Shown here piece by piece: positions 1-8,626 of a stretch of DNA of 64,000 nucleotides. Origin of the DNA: Luteibacter sp. 9135. GTDB taxonomy: Bacteria > Pseudomonadota > Gammaproteobacteria > Xanthomonadales > Rhodanobacteraceae. The stretch lies in contig NZ_JQNB01000001.1 of NCBI RefSeq assembly GCF_000745005.1, forward strand, positions 4,421,269-4,485,268, written 5' to 3'. Within the stretch, counting starts at the first letter, position 1. Each line of letters opens with the position of its first letter. A model generated the notes under the pieces. The model searched no databases, was not told the DNA's origin, and saw nothing but the letters and a program-made list of their open reading frames with translations. The translations under genes were made by a program, and so were the position numbers.

Positions 1-1379
1 TCGTCGTCGAGCACGACGAGGACGCGATCCGCGCCGCTGACCACATCCTGGACATCGGCCCCGGCGCCGGCGTGCATGGCGGCCATATCGTGGCCGAGGG
101 CACGCTGGCGCAGGTGCTGGCCACGCCGGCCTCGGTCACCGCCAAGTACCTCACCGGCGAGCGCGGCATCGCCGTGCCCAAGGTGCGGCGTCCGGCGCGC
201 AACGACCAGTGGCTGGAGTTGAAGGGCGCAACGGGCAACAACCTCAAGGACGTGGACGTAAGCATTCCCGTCGGTACGTTCACCTGCGTGACCGGTGTAT
301 CGGGCTCGGGCAAGTCCACGCTGATCAACGACACGCTCTATCGCCTTGCCGCGATGGAACTCAACGGCGCCGGCGAGCAGCCGGCCGCTTACGAGTCGAT
401 CGAAGGCCTGTCGCTGTTCGACAAGGTGGTGGACATCGACCAGTCGCCGATCGGACGCACCCCGCGCTCCAACCCGGCAACCTACACGGGCCTGTTCACC
501 CCGCTGCGCGAGCTTTACGCACAGGTGCCGGAGTCGCGTCAGCGCGGCTACCTGGCGGGACGTTTCAGCTTCAACGTGCGCGGCGGTCGCTGCGAAGCCT
601 GCGAAGGCGACGGCATGATCAAGGTGGAGATGCACTTCCTTCCGGACGTGTATGTGCCCTGCGACGTCTGCCACGGCAAGCGCTACAACCGCGAAACGCT
701 GGAAGTGCTGTACAAGGGCCACACCATCGCCGACGTGCTCGACATGACGGTGGAAGATGCGTTCAAGCTGTTCGAGAACGTGCCGGTGATCGCCCGCAAG
801 CTGGAAACGCTGCGCGCGGTGGGCCTGGATTACATCAAGCTCGGCCAGAGCGCCACCACGCTCTCCGGTGGTGAGGCGCAGCGCGTGAAGCTGTCGAAGG
901 AGCTGTCCAAGCGCGACACGGGCAGCACGCTCTACATCCTTGACGAACCCACCACCGGCCTGCACTTCCACGACATCGAGCAGCTGCTCGAGGTGCTGCA
1001 CAAACTCGTCGAGCACGGCAACACCGTGGTGGTGATCGAGCACAACCTCGACGTGATCAAGACGGCCGACTGGCTGGTGGACCTGGGCCCCGAAGGCGGC
1101 GCCGGTGGCGGACGCATCCTGGTCAGCGGCACGCCGGAAACGGTGGCCGCCACGGCGGAGTCGCACACGGGCAGGTTCCTGAAAACCCACCTGAAACCAG
1201 TGCGTGCGCCGGTGCCGAAGGCCGCCCCCAAGGCGAGCGGAAAGACGCCTGCGAAATCCGTGGCTCCCGCCAAACCGGCCGCGTCGGTAAAGACGGCCGC
1301 GGCGAAGAAAACGGCCGCCGTGACGAAAACCAGCGCTGCGACGAAGAAAACCGCCACGAAGAAGAAAGCCAAGGCATGA
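1..1379 (+). CDS. uvrA: UvrA, excinuclease ABC subunit A (3' part, gene starts before the window)
   Basis: DNA-damage recognition ATPase of nucleotide excision repair, here about 458 C-terminal residues; the reading frame is open from base 3. Visible are the end of the first ATPase domain (VVEHDEDAI), the second Walker A (GVSGSGKST), a zinc-finger pair (CEAC and CDVC), the ABC signature [11 protein letters not shown] and the Walker B region [11 protein letters not shown]. After the usual end of UvrA (GRFLKTHL) there is an extra tail of about 55 residues made almost only of Lys, Ala, Pro, Thr and Val. The tail is basic and probably disordered. The stop overlaps the next start as ATGA, so the two genes are probably translationally coupled. 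Identity is certain; the role of the tail is unknown. Confidence 0.97.
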   Translation, partial: VVEHDEDAIRAADHILDIGPGAGVHGGHIVAEGTLAQVLATPASVTAKYLTGERGIAVPKVRRPARNDQWLELKGATGNNLKDVDVSIPVGTFTCVTGVSGSGKSTLINDTLYRLAAMELNGAGEQPAAYESIEGLSLFDKVVDIDQSPIGRTPRSNPATYTGLFTPLRELYAQVPESRQRGYLAGRFSFNVRGGRCEACEGDGMIKVEMHFLPDVYVPCDVCHGKRYNRETLEVLYKGHTIADVLDMTVEDAFKLFENVPVIARKLETLRAVGLDYIKLGQSATTLSGGEAQRVKLSKELSKRDTGSTLYILDEPTTGLHFHDIEQLLEVLHKLVEHGNTVVVIEHNLDVIKTADWLVDLGPEGGAGGGRILVSGTPETVAATAESHTGRFLKTHLKPVRAPVPKAAPKASGKTPAKSVAPAKPAASVKTAAAKKTAAVTKTSAATKKTATKKKAKA

Positions 1380-1807
1380 CGACCGAGACCCCGACCACGC
1401 CCAACCCCGTCTTCATCACCCCGATGGAGGTACGCTGGCAAGATCTGGACGCCTACAACCACGTCAACAACGCCAACTACCTCGTGTACCTGCAGGAAGC
1501 CCGGATCAAGTGGCTGCAACAATTGCCGGACAAGTGGTACGGCGAGGACGGTGCGCCAGTCATGGCGCACAGCGAGCTCAACTACCGGCTGCCCATCGAG
1601 TGGCCGGCGGATATCCAGATCGAGCTGTATATCAACCGCATCGGCAACAGCTCCATGACGGTCGGCCACCGCATCGTGACCAGCGACGACGCCACGAAGA
1701 TCCATTGCGACGGCAGCGTCACGATGGTCTGGATCAGCCCGAAGACCGGCCGCCCGGTGCCGATCCCGCAAGCAATCCGCGATGCGGCGGGCACCCTGCC
1801 CGCCTGA
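1376..1807 (+). CDS. Acyl-CoA thioesterase, 4HBT/YbgC-FadM type
   Basis: A 143-residue hotdog-fold protein. The segment [20 protein letters not shown] carries the D-x-x-x-H-V-N-N pattern of 4-hydroxybenzoyl-CoA thioesterase-like enzymes, with the conserved Asp. These enzymes hydrolyse acyl-CoA thioesters in the cytoplasm; substrate length cannot be told from sequence. The length is normal for the family. The start ATG overlaps the uvrA stop by four bases, which supports this start and a shared transcript. About 84 bp without a gene follow before the DUF4139 gene. Confidence 0.88.
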   Translation: MTTETPTTPNPVFITPMEVRWQDLDAYNHVNNANYLVYLQEARIKWLQQLPDKWYGEDGAPVMAHSELNYRLPIEWPADIQIELYINRIGNSSMTVGHRIVTSDDATKIHCDGSVTMVWISPKTGRPVPIPQAIRDAAGTLPA

Positions 1808-1891
1808 GCCTGGGCGCGGCGGTTCGCAAGATCACGCGCATTCACGAAGGCTATGTATGATTCGGCAGGGTCATCATGGAGAGAGTGAATC

Positions 1892-3352
1892 ATGTCGCGT
1901 CGTATCCTTGCCCTTGCGATAGCCAGCGCCGTCGCCCTGCCCGCCCTCGCGGCCGGTGAGCGCACCTCGCTCACCCTGTACCGCGCCGACGGCGATCAAC
2001 TGTTCGCCACCAACGGCGATGCCGTCTCCGCCGAGGGCTACGCCGTGGTCCACGAGCGTCGATCCTTCGACCTCAAGGGCGGCACCCAGGACCTGTCGAT
2101 CGACGGCCTGCCGTCCGCCCTGGACAGCGAAGCGATGTCGCTGCGCTTTCCCGGAAAGGACACCCGCGTGCTGTCGCAGCGCCTGCTGCTCGGCCAGGGT
2201 TTCGACGGTGCGGTGGCCGGCCTGGTGGGCCGGAACGTCACCGTCATCGGCGACGGCGGCCAGCCGATCGCCAGCGGCACGCTGGTGCGCGGTGGCGACG
2301 CGCTGGTGGTCCGCGACACCGGTGGCAAGGCCACGTTGATCCGCAACTACTCGGCCCTGCGCGCCACCGACGCGGCGGACTTCGCCCGCGGATCGACCTT
2401 GCAGGTACGCGTGGCAGGTTCGGGCGCAGGCAGCACCTCGGCCCAGCTCGACTACCCCACCTCCGGCATCGGCTGGCGCGGCGCCTATGTCGCCACGCTG
2501 GCACCCGGCGACACGTGCTCGATGAATTTCACCGCCGCGGCAAGCATCGCCAACCGCAGCGGACGCGACTGGAAGGATGTCTCGCTCAAGCTGGTGGCCG
2601 GCGACGCCAACCGCGCGAAGGCCGCACCGCAGCCCAAGATGTTCATGGCACGCGCAGCCGCCGCACCTGCGCCCATGGCCATGGAGGACGCCGCACCCGA
2701 GCAGGCCACGCTGGGCGACCTGCGCACCTATACCCTGCCGGCCGCCATCGACCTGCCCGACGGCAGCGTGACGCAGACCCCGCTGTACGAAAGCCGCACC
2801 CTGTCGTGCGAGCGCAAGGCGGTTTACGACACCGGCAGGGCTTATTACGGGCAGCAGCCGCAGCTGGAACGCGACCTCGGACAACCGCAGGAAGGCACGC
2901 CCATCGTCTCCACGGTGGGCTTCAAGGCGTTCGACGCCCTGCCCGCCGGCTATGTGCGCGTGCTGACGGTGGATCGCGACGGCAATGCCGAGCTGCTGGG
3001 CGAAGGCCGCCTCGGCGACACGCCGAAGAACAAGGACGCGACGATCACCCTCGGCAACGCCTTCGACCTGACCGCCAAGCGCGAGCAGACCTCGTTCACC
3101 GCCAACGAGGCGCAGCATCGCATCGACGAAGGCACGCGCATCGTGCTGAGCAACGCCGGTGACGTGAAGCGCACGGTCACCCTGCGCGAGCATCCGGCCC
3201 GCTGGCGTGCCTGGACGGTGGTGTCGTCCTCGGTGAAGCCGACCAAGAGCACGCCCGACGTGCTGGAGTTCAACGTCGAGGTGCCGGCCAATGGCTCCGC
3301 CACGCTGGATTACGCGCTGCGCTACACGTGGTCGCCCAGCGACATCAAATAA
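1892..3352 (+). CDS. Secreted DUF4139-domain protein
   Basis: 486 residues with a clear Sec signal peptide (short basic N-terminus, hydrophobic stretch, likely cleavage after ALAAG near residue 22). The rest fits the DUF4139 family: a beta-rich N-terminal part, a central stretch resembling the region before DUF4139, and a C-terminal part ending in a beta-sandwich with LDYALRYTWSP. The family has no established biochemical role. There is a low-complexity Ala/Pro/Met segment around residue 255. A GGAGAG ribosome-binding site lies about 8-12 bp upstream. The next gene starts 12 bp after the stop and may share the transcript. Probably periplasmic or surface-exposed; function unknown. Confidence 0.85.
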   Translation: MSRRILALAIASAVALPALAAGERTSLTLYRADGDQLFATNGDAVSAEGYAVVHERRSFDLKGGTQDLSIDGLPSALDSEAMSLRFPGKDTRVLSQRLLLGQGFDGAVAGLVGRNVTVIGDGGQPIASGTLVRGGDALVVRDTGGKATLIRNYSALRATDAADFARGSTLQVRVAGSGAGSTSAQLDYPTSGIGWRGAYVATLAPGDTCSMNFTAAASIANRSGRDWKDVSLKLVAGDANRAKAAPQPKMFMARAAAAPAPMAMEDAAPEQATLGDLRTYTLPAAIDLPDGSVTQTPLYESRTLSCERKAVYDTGRAYYGQQPQLERDLGQPQEGTPIVSTVGFKAFDALPAGYVRVLTVDRDGNAELLGEGRLGDTPKNKDATITLGNAFDLTAKREQTSFTANEAQHRIDEGTRIVLSNAGDVKRTVTLREHPARWRAWTVVSSSVKPTKSTPDVLEFNVEVPANGSATLDYALRYTWSPSDIK

Positions 3353-3363
3353 GGAACCGCGCC

Positions 3364-4119
3364 ATGCTCGACATCCTTCCGCACGAGGGCGGCATCCACG
3401 AAATCCGCCTGGCGCGTGCGCCGGTGAATGCGCTCGACATGGGCCTGGTCAACGCCTTGCGTGAGGCCATCGTCGACGCACCCGGCAACGGTGCCCGGGC
3501 CATCGTGCTGTCGGGTGCGCAGGGCATGTTCTCGGCGGGTGTCGATGTTCCCGCCTTGATGCAACGCAATCGCGACGGCGTGGGCGAGTTCTGGACAGGG
3601 TTCTTCGCCCTGTGCGGCGCCATCGCCGCGTCGCCGGTGCCCACCGTCGCCGCCATCACCGGGCACAGCCCGGCCGGTGGCGCGGTGCTCACCTTGTTCT
3701 GCGATTACCGGGTCATGGCCCATGGCGTCTACAAGATCGGCCTGAACGAGGTCCAGGTGGGTCTGTCGGTGCCCGAGCCCATCCAGTTCGCCCTGCGCCG
3801 CATCGTCGGCGCCTGGCGCGCGGAGCGTCTGCTGGTGGCCGGTGCGCTGATCGATGCCGAACAGGCCCACGCCATCGGTCTTGTCGACGAACTGGCCACG
3901 GTGGAACAGGTGGTCACGCGCGCCGTGCTGTGGGCCGGCGAATTGCTCAAGGCACCGCCGGGCGCCATGCTCCGTACGCGCGCCATCGCCCGCGCCGACC
4001 TGCTCGCCGTCTGGGGAAACACCGAGGGGCTGCTGGGTGCGGACTTCATCGACGGCTTTTTCAGTGACGAGACCCAGGCCACCCTGCACGCGCTGGTCGC
4101 CCGGCTGAAAAGCAAATAA
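3364..4119 (+). CDS. Enoyl-CoA hydratase/isomerase family protein, likely Delta3,Delta2-enoyl-CoA isomerase
   Basis: 251-residue crotonase-fold enzyme. Two oxyanion-hole segments are visible (MFSAGVDVPAL and HSPAGGAVLTLFCDYR). The segment IGLNEVQVGLS has the single Glu expected for enoyl-CoA isomerases of the ECI/DCI type, so isomerisation of unsaturated acyl-CoA in beta-oxidation is more likely than hydration. The ATG at 3364 follows AAGGAA about 8 bp upstream; a GTG at 3328 would overlap the DUF4139 gene and is less likely. Convergent with the Nudix gene, with only 10 bp between the stops. Confidence 0.87.
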   Translation: MLDILPHEGGIHEIRLARAPVNALDMGLVNALREAIVDAPGNGARAIVLSGAQGMFSAGVDVPALMQRNRDGVGEFWTGFFALCGAIAASPVPTVAAITGHSPAGGAVLTLFCDYRVMAHGVYKIGLNEVQVGLSVPEPIQFALRRIVGAWRAERLLVAGALIDAEQAHAIGLVDELATVEQVVTRAVLWAGELLKAPPGAMLRTRAIARADLLAVWGNTEGLLGADFIDGFFSDETQATLHALVARLKSK

Positions 4120-4129
4120 GCCGAACGTT

Positions 4130-5062
4130 TCAGAAAAACCCGGCGATACCCGCCACGCCCTGTGCGGCGTGCAACCGCGCTTCCGCCACATCGTCAGGGC
4201 CGAGTCCACCCAGCGCGAAGACCGGCAGGGATGCCGCTTCGGCAAGCCGGGCAAAGCGCGGCCAGCCCATCGGCTCGGCGTCCGGATGGCTGGGCGTCGG
4301 CTGCACCGGCGACAACGTGGCGAAATCGCAGCCCAGCCGCGATGCCAGGGCCAACTCGTCAGCGTCGTGACACGAGGCGCCGACCCTTTGCGCGAACGGC
4401 AGCGGGCGCGCGCTCAACGCGTGCAACTGCGCGGCACCCAGGTGCACGCCGAAGCCCTCGCCCAGCGCCAGCGCACCTTCGATATCCCGGTTGAGCAGCA
4501 ACGTCGCCCCGAAGCGCCCCAGCTCCTCCTTCATCGATGCCGCGATCTGGCGCGTCATCGCGCAGGGCTGCCCCGGAAGACGCAGTTGCAGGAGCCGCTC
4601 TCCCCGCGCCAGCGCCACGCGCAAGACGCTGGCCACGCGATCCGGTGATTCGTCGGCGGGCGTGATCGGATAATGCGCCGGCAGGCGCATCGCGGCGAGG
4701 ATGGGACGATCGGCCGGGGCCAGCTGCGCCGCATCGATGTGCCGCGGGTCCTTCCATGCCAGCGCCGTGGCTTCGAGCGCCCGGGGTTCGCCGCTCCAGG
4801 CGCGGATGCAGATCGCCTCGAGCAGCATCGTGCGCTCGCCGTAGGTCCAGGGAATGCGTATCAGCGCCTCGAACGAGAGTGGATCGGCAGCGATGCCCAG
4901 TTCCTCGTCCAGCTCGCGCAGCAGCGCCTCCACCGGGGTTTCTCCGGCTTCCCGCTTGCCGCCCGGGAACTCCCACAGCCCGGCCAGGTGCTTGCCGGGC
5001 GGCCGCTGGGCGATGAGCAGCCTGCCGGCGCCGTCGACGAGGACGCCGGCCAGCACGTGCAT
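4130..5062 (-). CDS. Nudix hydrolase (MutT-like) fused to a thiamine-phosphate-synthase-like domain
   Basis: 310 residues. The N-terminal part (about 1-130) is a MutT-type Nudix domain with a complete Nudix box starting GGKREAGE and including RELDEELGI; MutT hydrolyses 8-oxo-dGTP and so prevents mutation. The C-terminal part (about 140-310) resembles the ThiE/TenI TIM barrel (LLLNRDIEGAL, GVHLG, GASCHDADEL, FALGGLGPDD). This fusion is known in gammaproteobacterial MutT-like proteins; whether the ThiE-like half is catalytic is unclear. The start ATG shares one base with the folA stop (TGATG), so it is the second gene of a folA operon. Longer starts would run into folA. Confidence 0.88.
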   Translation of the reverse strand: MHVLAGVLVDGAGRLLIAQRPPGKHLAGLWEFPGGKREAGETPVEALLRELDEELGIAADPLSFEALIRIPWTYGERTMLLEAICIRAWSGEPRALEATALAWKDPRHIDAAQLAPADRPILAAMRLPAHYPITPADESPDRVASVLRVALARGERLLQLRLPGQPCAMTRQIAASMKEELGRFGATLLLNRDIEGALALGEGFGVHLGAAQLHALSARPLPFAQRVGASCHDADELALASRLGCDFATLSPVQPTPSHPDAEPMGWPRFARLAEAASLPVFALGGLGPDDVAEARLHAAQGVAGIAGFF

Positions 5063-5550
5063 CAGACGTTCCGGACGTATTCGACCATGTCGAACGAGAA
5101 GGCGTGCTCCTTGTCCGCCGCGTGGTGCACGCGCGACACCTCGGCCCACTCCTTGAAATCGATGCCCGGGAAGAACACGTCGGCCCCGTCGACCGCGGCA
5201 TACACCCAGGTCAGGTACAGGGTGCGCGCATAGGGCAGCGCCTCGCGGAAGACTTCACCGCCGCCGATCACCATCAGCCCCGAGTAGCTGCAGCTGGCCT
5301 GGGCCTCCTGCACCGAACGGACCGTGATCTGCCCCGGAAAAGGGGCCTCGCCCTTGCGCGACAGCACGTAGTTGGTGCGGTCCGGCAACGCCCTGCCGAT
5401 CGATTCGGCGGTCTTGCGACCCATCAACACCGACTTGCCGGTGGTCAGCTTCTTGAAGTAACGCAGGTCGTCGGGGAGGTTCCAGGGAAGGCCTCCCTGC
5501 TTGCCGATGGCAAAGTTTTCGTCGAGCGCGGCAACCAGGTGTACGGCCAT
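5062..5550 (-). CDS. folA: Dihydrofolate reductase
   Basis: 162 residues, normal length for bacterial DHFR. It reduces dihydrofolate to tetrahydrofolate with NADPH. Family hallmarks are visible: LVAALDENFAIGKQGGLPWN at the N-terminus (the WN after the Met20-loop region), DLRYFKKLT, VLMGRKTAESIG for NADPH binding, and VIGGGEVF. It partners functionally with thyA 2.3 kb away, which makes dihydrofolate. AAGGAT lies just upstream of the ATG. It overlaps the downstream Nudix gene by one base. Confidence 0.95.
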   Translation of the reverse strand: MAVHLVAALDENFAIGKQGGLPWNLPDDLRYFKKLTTGKSVLMGRKTAESIGRALPDRTNYVLSRKGEAPFPGQITVRSVQEAQASCSYSGLMVIGGGEVFREALPYARTLYLTWVYAAVDGADVFFPGIDFKEWAEVSRVHHAADKEHAFSFDMVEYVRNV

Positions 5551-5661
5551 GGAACATCCTTCAAAAAAGGGAAAAGAGATCGGGCGGCGTGCGCCCGTGC
5601 GGTGCGAATGGTAGTCCTCCGCGGCCGGCGGGGAAACTAACGACCGTTTGATTTTGCCGGG

Positions 5662-6045
5662 CTAGCGGCGCCGCGAGGTGGCACGGGGCCGTAAATCGTC
5701 GAGTGCGCGGGCATTGTCGCGGGCCCACCCATAGATCATCTCGATCGGCTCGACCAGCCGCTGCCCGAGCGGGGTCAGGGCATACAGGACACTCGGTGGC
5801 ACCGCGCCGTCCTCGACACGGCGCTGGACCAGCCCGCTGTCCGCCAGCTCGCGCAGGGTCTGGGTGAGCATCTTCTTCGAGATACCGGGCAGACTGCGCA
5901 ACAGCACGCCGGAGCGGGCCTCGCCGCCGTGCCGCGCGTGCAGGGTATGCAGGATCATGCTGGTCCATTTCGTGGCGAACAGTTCCAGCACGCGGCGCGG
6001 GGCGCAGTCTTCCAGCCAGTCGTCGTCGGGGGAACCGGGTTTCAT
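5662..6045 (-). CDS. HxlR-family transcriptional regulator
   Basis: 127 residues with the HxlR winged-helix pattern: a Cys near the N-terminus (DCAPRRVLELFATKWTSMIL), then LLRSLPGISKKMLTQTLREL for the DNA-recognition region, and YALTPLGQRLVEP for the wing and C-terminal helix. HxlR proteins are small dimeric regulators that often sense reactive or redox-active compounds through the N-terminal Cys. It is divergent from the PRISE-type reductase at 6127 with 81 bp between the starts, the classic arrangement for a regulator controlling its neighbour. The ATG at 6045 begins the domain; the frame remains open upstream but has no family similarity there. Confidence 0.9.
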   Translation of the reverse strand: MKPGSPDDDWLEDCAPRRVLELFATKWTSMILHTLHARHGGEARSGVLLRSLPGISKKMLTQTLRELADSGLVQRRVEDGAVPPSVLYALTPLGQRLVEPIEMIYGWARDNARALDDLRPRATSRRR

Positions 6046-6126
6046 GCGTGGGTACCTTTTGGTGCCTTCTTGGAACGGGCTGCCAGCGTCTTTATGGTGA
6101 GGGGATGTCCCCACAAGAGTAACCCC
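6046..6126. promoter_or_regulatory. Divergent HxlR/reductase control region
   Basis: The only space between two divergent genes. It holds two short inverted repeats: GGTACCTTTTGGTGCC (6051-6066, one mismatch) and GGGGATGTCCCC (6101-6112). Either could be an HxlR operator. A weak promoter-like pair for the reductase gene (TTGGAA then TTATGG) lies between them. No experimental support; inferred from position and symmetry. Confidence 0.35.
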
Positions 6127-7185
6127 ATGAACCATGCACTCGTCGTCGGCGCCAGCGGCATCATCGGCAGCGCCCTCACCGAACGCCTCGTGGCGAGCGA
6201 CTGGCAGGTCTCCGCACTGGCGCGGCGCCCCGGTGAACGCGCCGGCGTGACTGGCATCGCCGCCGATCTCACCGACGCCCAGGCCACCCGCGATGCGCTG
6301 GCCGGCATCGCGCCCACCCACGTCTACGTCGCCACATGGTCGCGCCAGGCGAACGAAAAGGAGAACATCCGGGTCAACAGCGCGATGGTTCGCCACCTGC
6401 TGGACGGACTGCGTGACGCCGGCAGCGTGCGGCATGTGGCGCTCGTGACCGGCCTGAAGCATTACCTCGGCCCCTTCGAGGCCTATGGCCAGGGTGTGTT
6501 GCCGGAAACCCCGTTCCGCGAGGAGCAGGGGCGACTGGACGTGGACAACTTCTACTATGCGCAGGAAGACGAGGTGTTCGCGGCGGCAAAGCGCGACGGC
6601 TTCCACTGGAGTGTGCACCGCCCGCATACGGTGATCGGCGTGGCGGTGGGCAACGCCATGAACATGGCGACCACGCTCGCGGTATACGCCTCGATCTGCA
6701 AGGCCACCGGCCGGCCGTTCCGCTTTCCGGGCTCCGACGCGCAGTGGCGCAGCCTTACCGACATGACCGATGCACGCCAGCTGGCGCGGCACCTGGTCTG
6801 GGCATCGACTACGCCTGTCGCCGCGGACGAGGCGTTCAACGTCGTCAATGGCGATGTATTCCGCTGGAGCTGGATGTGGTCGCGCATCGCGCAGTGGTTC
6901 GGCCTGGAGGCCGCGCCGTTCGACGGTAGCGTGCTGCCACTCGAGCAACAGATGGAAGCGGACGCGCCGCTGTGGGAACGCATCGTCGCCGAGCACGGCC
7001 TGGCCGAACCCGACATGCACCGCCTGGTCTCGGCATGGCACAGCGACGCCGACCTCGGCCGACCCATCGAAGTCGTCACCGACATGTCGAAGAGCCGCCG
7101 CATGGGCTTCCTCGATTACCAGCCCACGGACGACGCCTTCTTCGATGCCTTCGCCCGCCTTCGCGCGGAACGCATCATCCCATAA
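6127..7185 (+). CDS. SDR-family NAD(P)-dependent oxidoreductase, PRISE type (progesterone 5-beta-reductase/iridoid synthase-like)
   Basis: 352 residues. The N-terminal ALVVGASGIIGSAL is a Rossmann dinucleotide-binding motif. TGLKHYLGPF and NFYYAQED are hallmarks of PRISE enzymes, in which the Tyr of NFYY and the Lys of TGLKHY replace the classical YxxxK pair. PRISE enzymes reduce activated C=C bonds of enones, so reduction of an electrophilic enone is likely; the actual substrate is unknown. The divergent HxlR gene suggests induction by such compounds. Start chosen at the ATG directly downstream of the divergent region. Confidence 0.87.
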   Translation: MNHALVVGASGIIGSALTERLVASDWQVSALARRPGERAGVTGIAADLTDAQATRDALAGIAPTHVYVATWSRQANEKENIRVNSAMVRHLLDGLRDAGSVRHVALVTGLKHYLGPFEAYGQGVLPETPFREEQGRLDVDNFYYAQEDEVFAAAKRDGFHWSVHRPHTVIGVAVGNAMNMATTLAVYASICKATGRPFRFPGSDAQWRSLTDMTDARQLARHLVWASTTPVAADEAFNVVNGDVFRWSWMWSRIAQWFGLEAAPFDGSVLPLEQQMEADAPLWERIVAEHGLAEPDMHRLVSAWHSDADLGRPIEVVTDMSKSRRMGFLDYQPTDDAFFDAFARLRAERIIP

Positions 7186-7204
7186 CCGGACTGATGCAAG
7201 CGGG

Positions 7205-7420
7205 TCAGGCGCCCCGATCCTTCTTCAGGGCGCCTGCCTTGTGTGCCGCCTTCGCGCCCGTCTTGTCGCTGACCACCAAGTATTCGGGGTTGTCCGGCGA
7301 CGCGGCCACCTCGTGGCCCTTGATCTTCGTGGGTGCGGTGAGCTTGCGCTCCACCGTGCCCTTCGTCGTGCCTTGCGACGTCTTCCACGTCACCTTGTCG
7401 CCACGCTTGGGGTTATCCAT
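7205..7420 (-). CDS. DUF2945 (HVA1/Tudor-like) small protein
   Basis: 71 residues. The segments RGDKVTWKTSQGTTKGTV, TKIKGHEVAAS and NPEYLVVSDKTGAKAAHK match the DUF2945 family of small beta-barrel proteins named hypervirulence-associated TUDOR domain. The biological role in bacteria is not established. Convergent with the reductase gene (20 bp between stops). GGAGGTGACC immediately upstream of the ATG is a strong ribosome-binding site. Confidence 0.85.
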   Translation of the reverse strand: MDNPKRGDKVTWKTSQGTTKGTVERKLTAPTKIKGHEVAASPDNPEYLVVSDKTGAKAAHKAGALKKDRGA

Positions 7421-7551
7421 CGGTCACCTCCGCGTCAAAAGGCGACCGTAGACCGCTCCATGTCGACACGACGTCTCGTCCAGGCCACCTCGACGTAAAC
7501 GCCCGGAACGTCATTACCACTCGCCCGTGCCCTCGCCGCGACCCGCCCCTC

Positions 7552-7577
7552 GTAGGAGCCCACGATGTGGGCGAAAC
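7552..7577 (+). repeat. REP-like palindromic element, GTAGGAGC head
   Basis: GTAGGAG followed by a perfect six-base stem GCCCAC-GAT-GTGGGC and then GAAAC. A near copy is at 14699. It shares its head with the array at 7691 and the pair at 35781. It lies in the 397-bp gene-free stretch 7421-7817, which otherwise holds only the tandem array and nothing else I can recognise. Confidence 0.7.
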
Positions 7578-7690
7578 CTCATCGTTTTCTGAGGCGAATG
7601 AGGCAGAAGGTTAGGAAAAGCGACGGCTTCGTTTGGCGGTCGGAAACGCCTACAGGCATGAGGGGCGCGGCATCGGTCGCGCTAGCTACG

Positions 7691-7822
7691 TTGAGGGTTC
7701 GCGCACGTACGTGCGCTCCTACATTGAGGTTTCGCGCACGTACGTGCGCTCCTACATTGAGGGTTCGCGCACGTACGTGCGCTCCTACATTGAGGGTTCG
7801 CGCACGCGCGTGCGCTCCTACA
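7691..7822. repeat. Four-copy 33-bp tandem array with a 16-bp palindrome in each unit
   Basis: Units start at 7691, 7724, 7757 and 7790 with exact 33-bp spacing. Each contains a perfect 16-bp palindrome: GCGCACGTACGTGCGC in units 1-3 and GCGCACGCGCGTGCGC in unit 4, where both arms changed so that symmetry is kept. Read on the minus strand, each unit starts TGTAGGAGC, the same head as the other REP-like elements here. The last unit runs into thyA and supplies its TAG stop codon. There are no unique spacers, so this is not a CRISPR. Possible roles are transcript termination, mRNA 3'-end protection or protein binding. Confidence 0.9.
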
Positions 7823-8612
7823 CGGCAACCGGCGCCCGAATGGCCGCATGCGGCTCATAACCTTCGATGGCGACATCCTCGAAGCGGAAGTCGAACACCG
7901 AGGTCACCGCCGGATTCAATACCAGGCGCGGCAACGCACGGGGCGTCCGTGCCAGCTGTGTCGTCGCCTGTTCGACATGGTTCGCGTACAAATGCGCATC
8001 GCCCAGGGTGTGTACGAAGTCACCGACGCCCAGCCCGGTCGCCTGCGCGATCATGTGGGTCAGCAAGGCGTAGCTGGCGATGTTGAACGGCACACCGAGG
8101 AAGATGTCACCGGAACGCTGGTACAACTGGCACGACAGTTTCCCGTCCGCCACGTAGAACTGGAACAGGGTGTGGCACGGCATCAGCGCCATCTGCGGCA
8201 GTTCGCCCACGTTCCAGGCGGAAACGATGAGCCGGCGCGAATCCGGGTTGCGCTTGATCTCGTCCACCACCCAGGCGATCTGGTCGACGGTCTTGCCGTC
8301 CGCCGTGGGCCAGGCGCGCCACTGCCGTCCGTAGACCGGGCCAAGGTCGCCGTTGGCATCGGCCCACTCGTCCCAGATGCGGACGCCGTGTTCCTTGAGG
8401 TAAGCGATGTTGGTGTCGCCCTGGAGGAACCAGATCAGCTCGTGCACGATCGACTTCAGGTGAAGTTTTTTCGTCGTGACCAGTGGGAAACCTTTCGACA
8501 GGTCGTAACGCATCTGCCAGCCGAACACGCTACGCGTGCCGGTGCCGGTGCGGTCGGCCTTGGTCGCGCCATGGTCGAGCACGTGGCGCAGGAGTTCGAG
8601 ATAGGGCTGCAT
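7818..8612 (-). CDS. thyA: Thymidylate synthase
   Basis: 264 residues, normal for bacterial ThyA, which converts dUMP to dTMP using methylene-tetrahydrofolate and yields dihydrofolate. Visible are [12 protein letters not shown] near the N-terminus, the active-site segment [13 protein letters not shown] with the catalytic Cys, the dUMP-binding [20 protein letters not shown] and [11 protein letters not shown]. It follows lgt by 14 bp on the same strand, a conserved lgt-thyA pairing. The stop codon lies inside the last unit of the palindromic array at 7691-7822. Confidence 0.96.
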   Translation of the reverse strand: MQPYLELLRHVLDHGATKADRTGTGTRSVFGWQMRYDLSKGFPLVTTKKLHLKSIVHELIWFLQGDTNIAYLKEHGVRIWDEWADANGDLGPVYGRQWRAWPTADGKTVDQIAWVVDEIKRNPDSRRLIVSAWNVGELPQMALMPCHTLFQFYVADGKLSCQLYQRSGDIFLGVPFNIASYALLTHMIAQATGLGVGDFVHTLGDAHLYANHVEQATTQLARTPRALPRLVLNPAVTSVFDFRFEDVAIEGYEPHAAIRAPVAV

Positions 8613-8626
8613 GGCTTACGTCGCGG

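Noticed and set aside
7691..7822. Regular tandem repeats that could suggest a CRISPR array
   Set aside because: The 33-bp units are contiguous, without unique spacers, and no cas genes are near.
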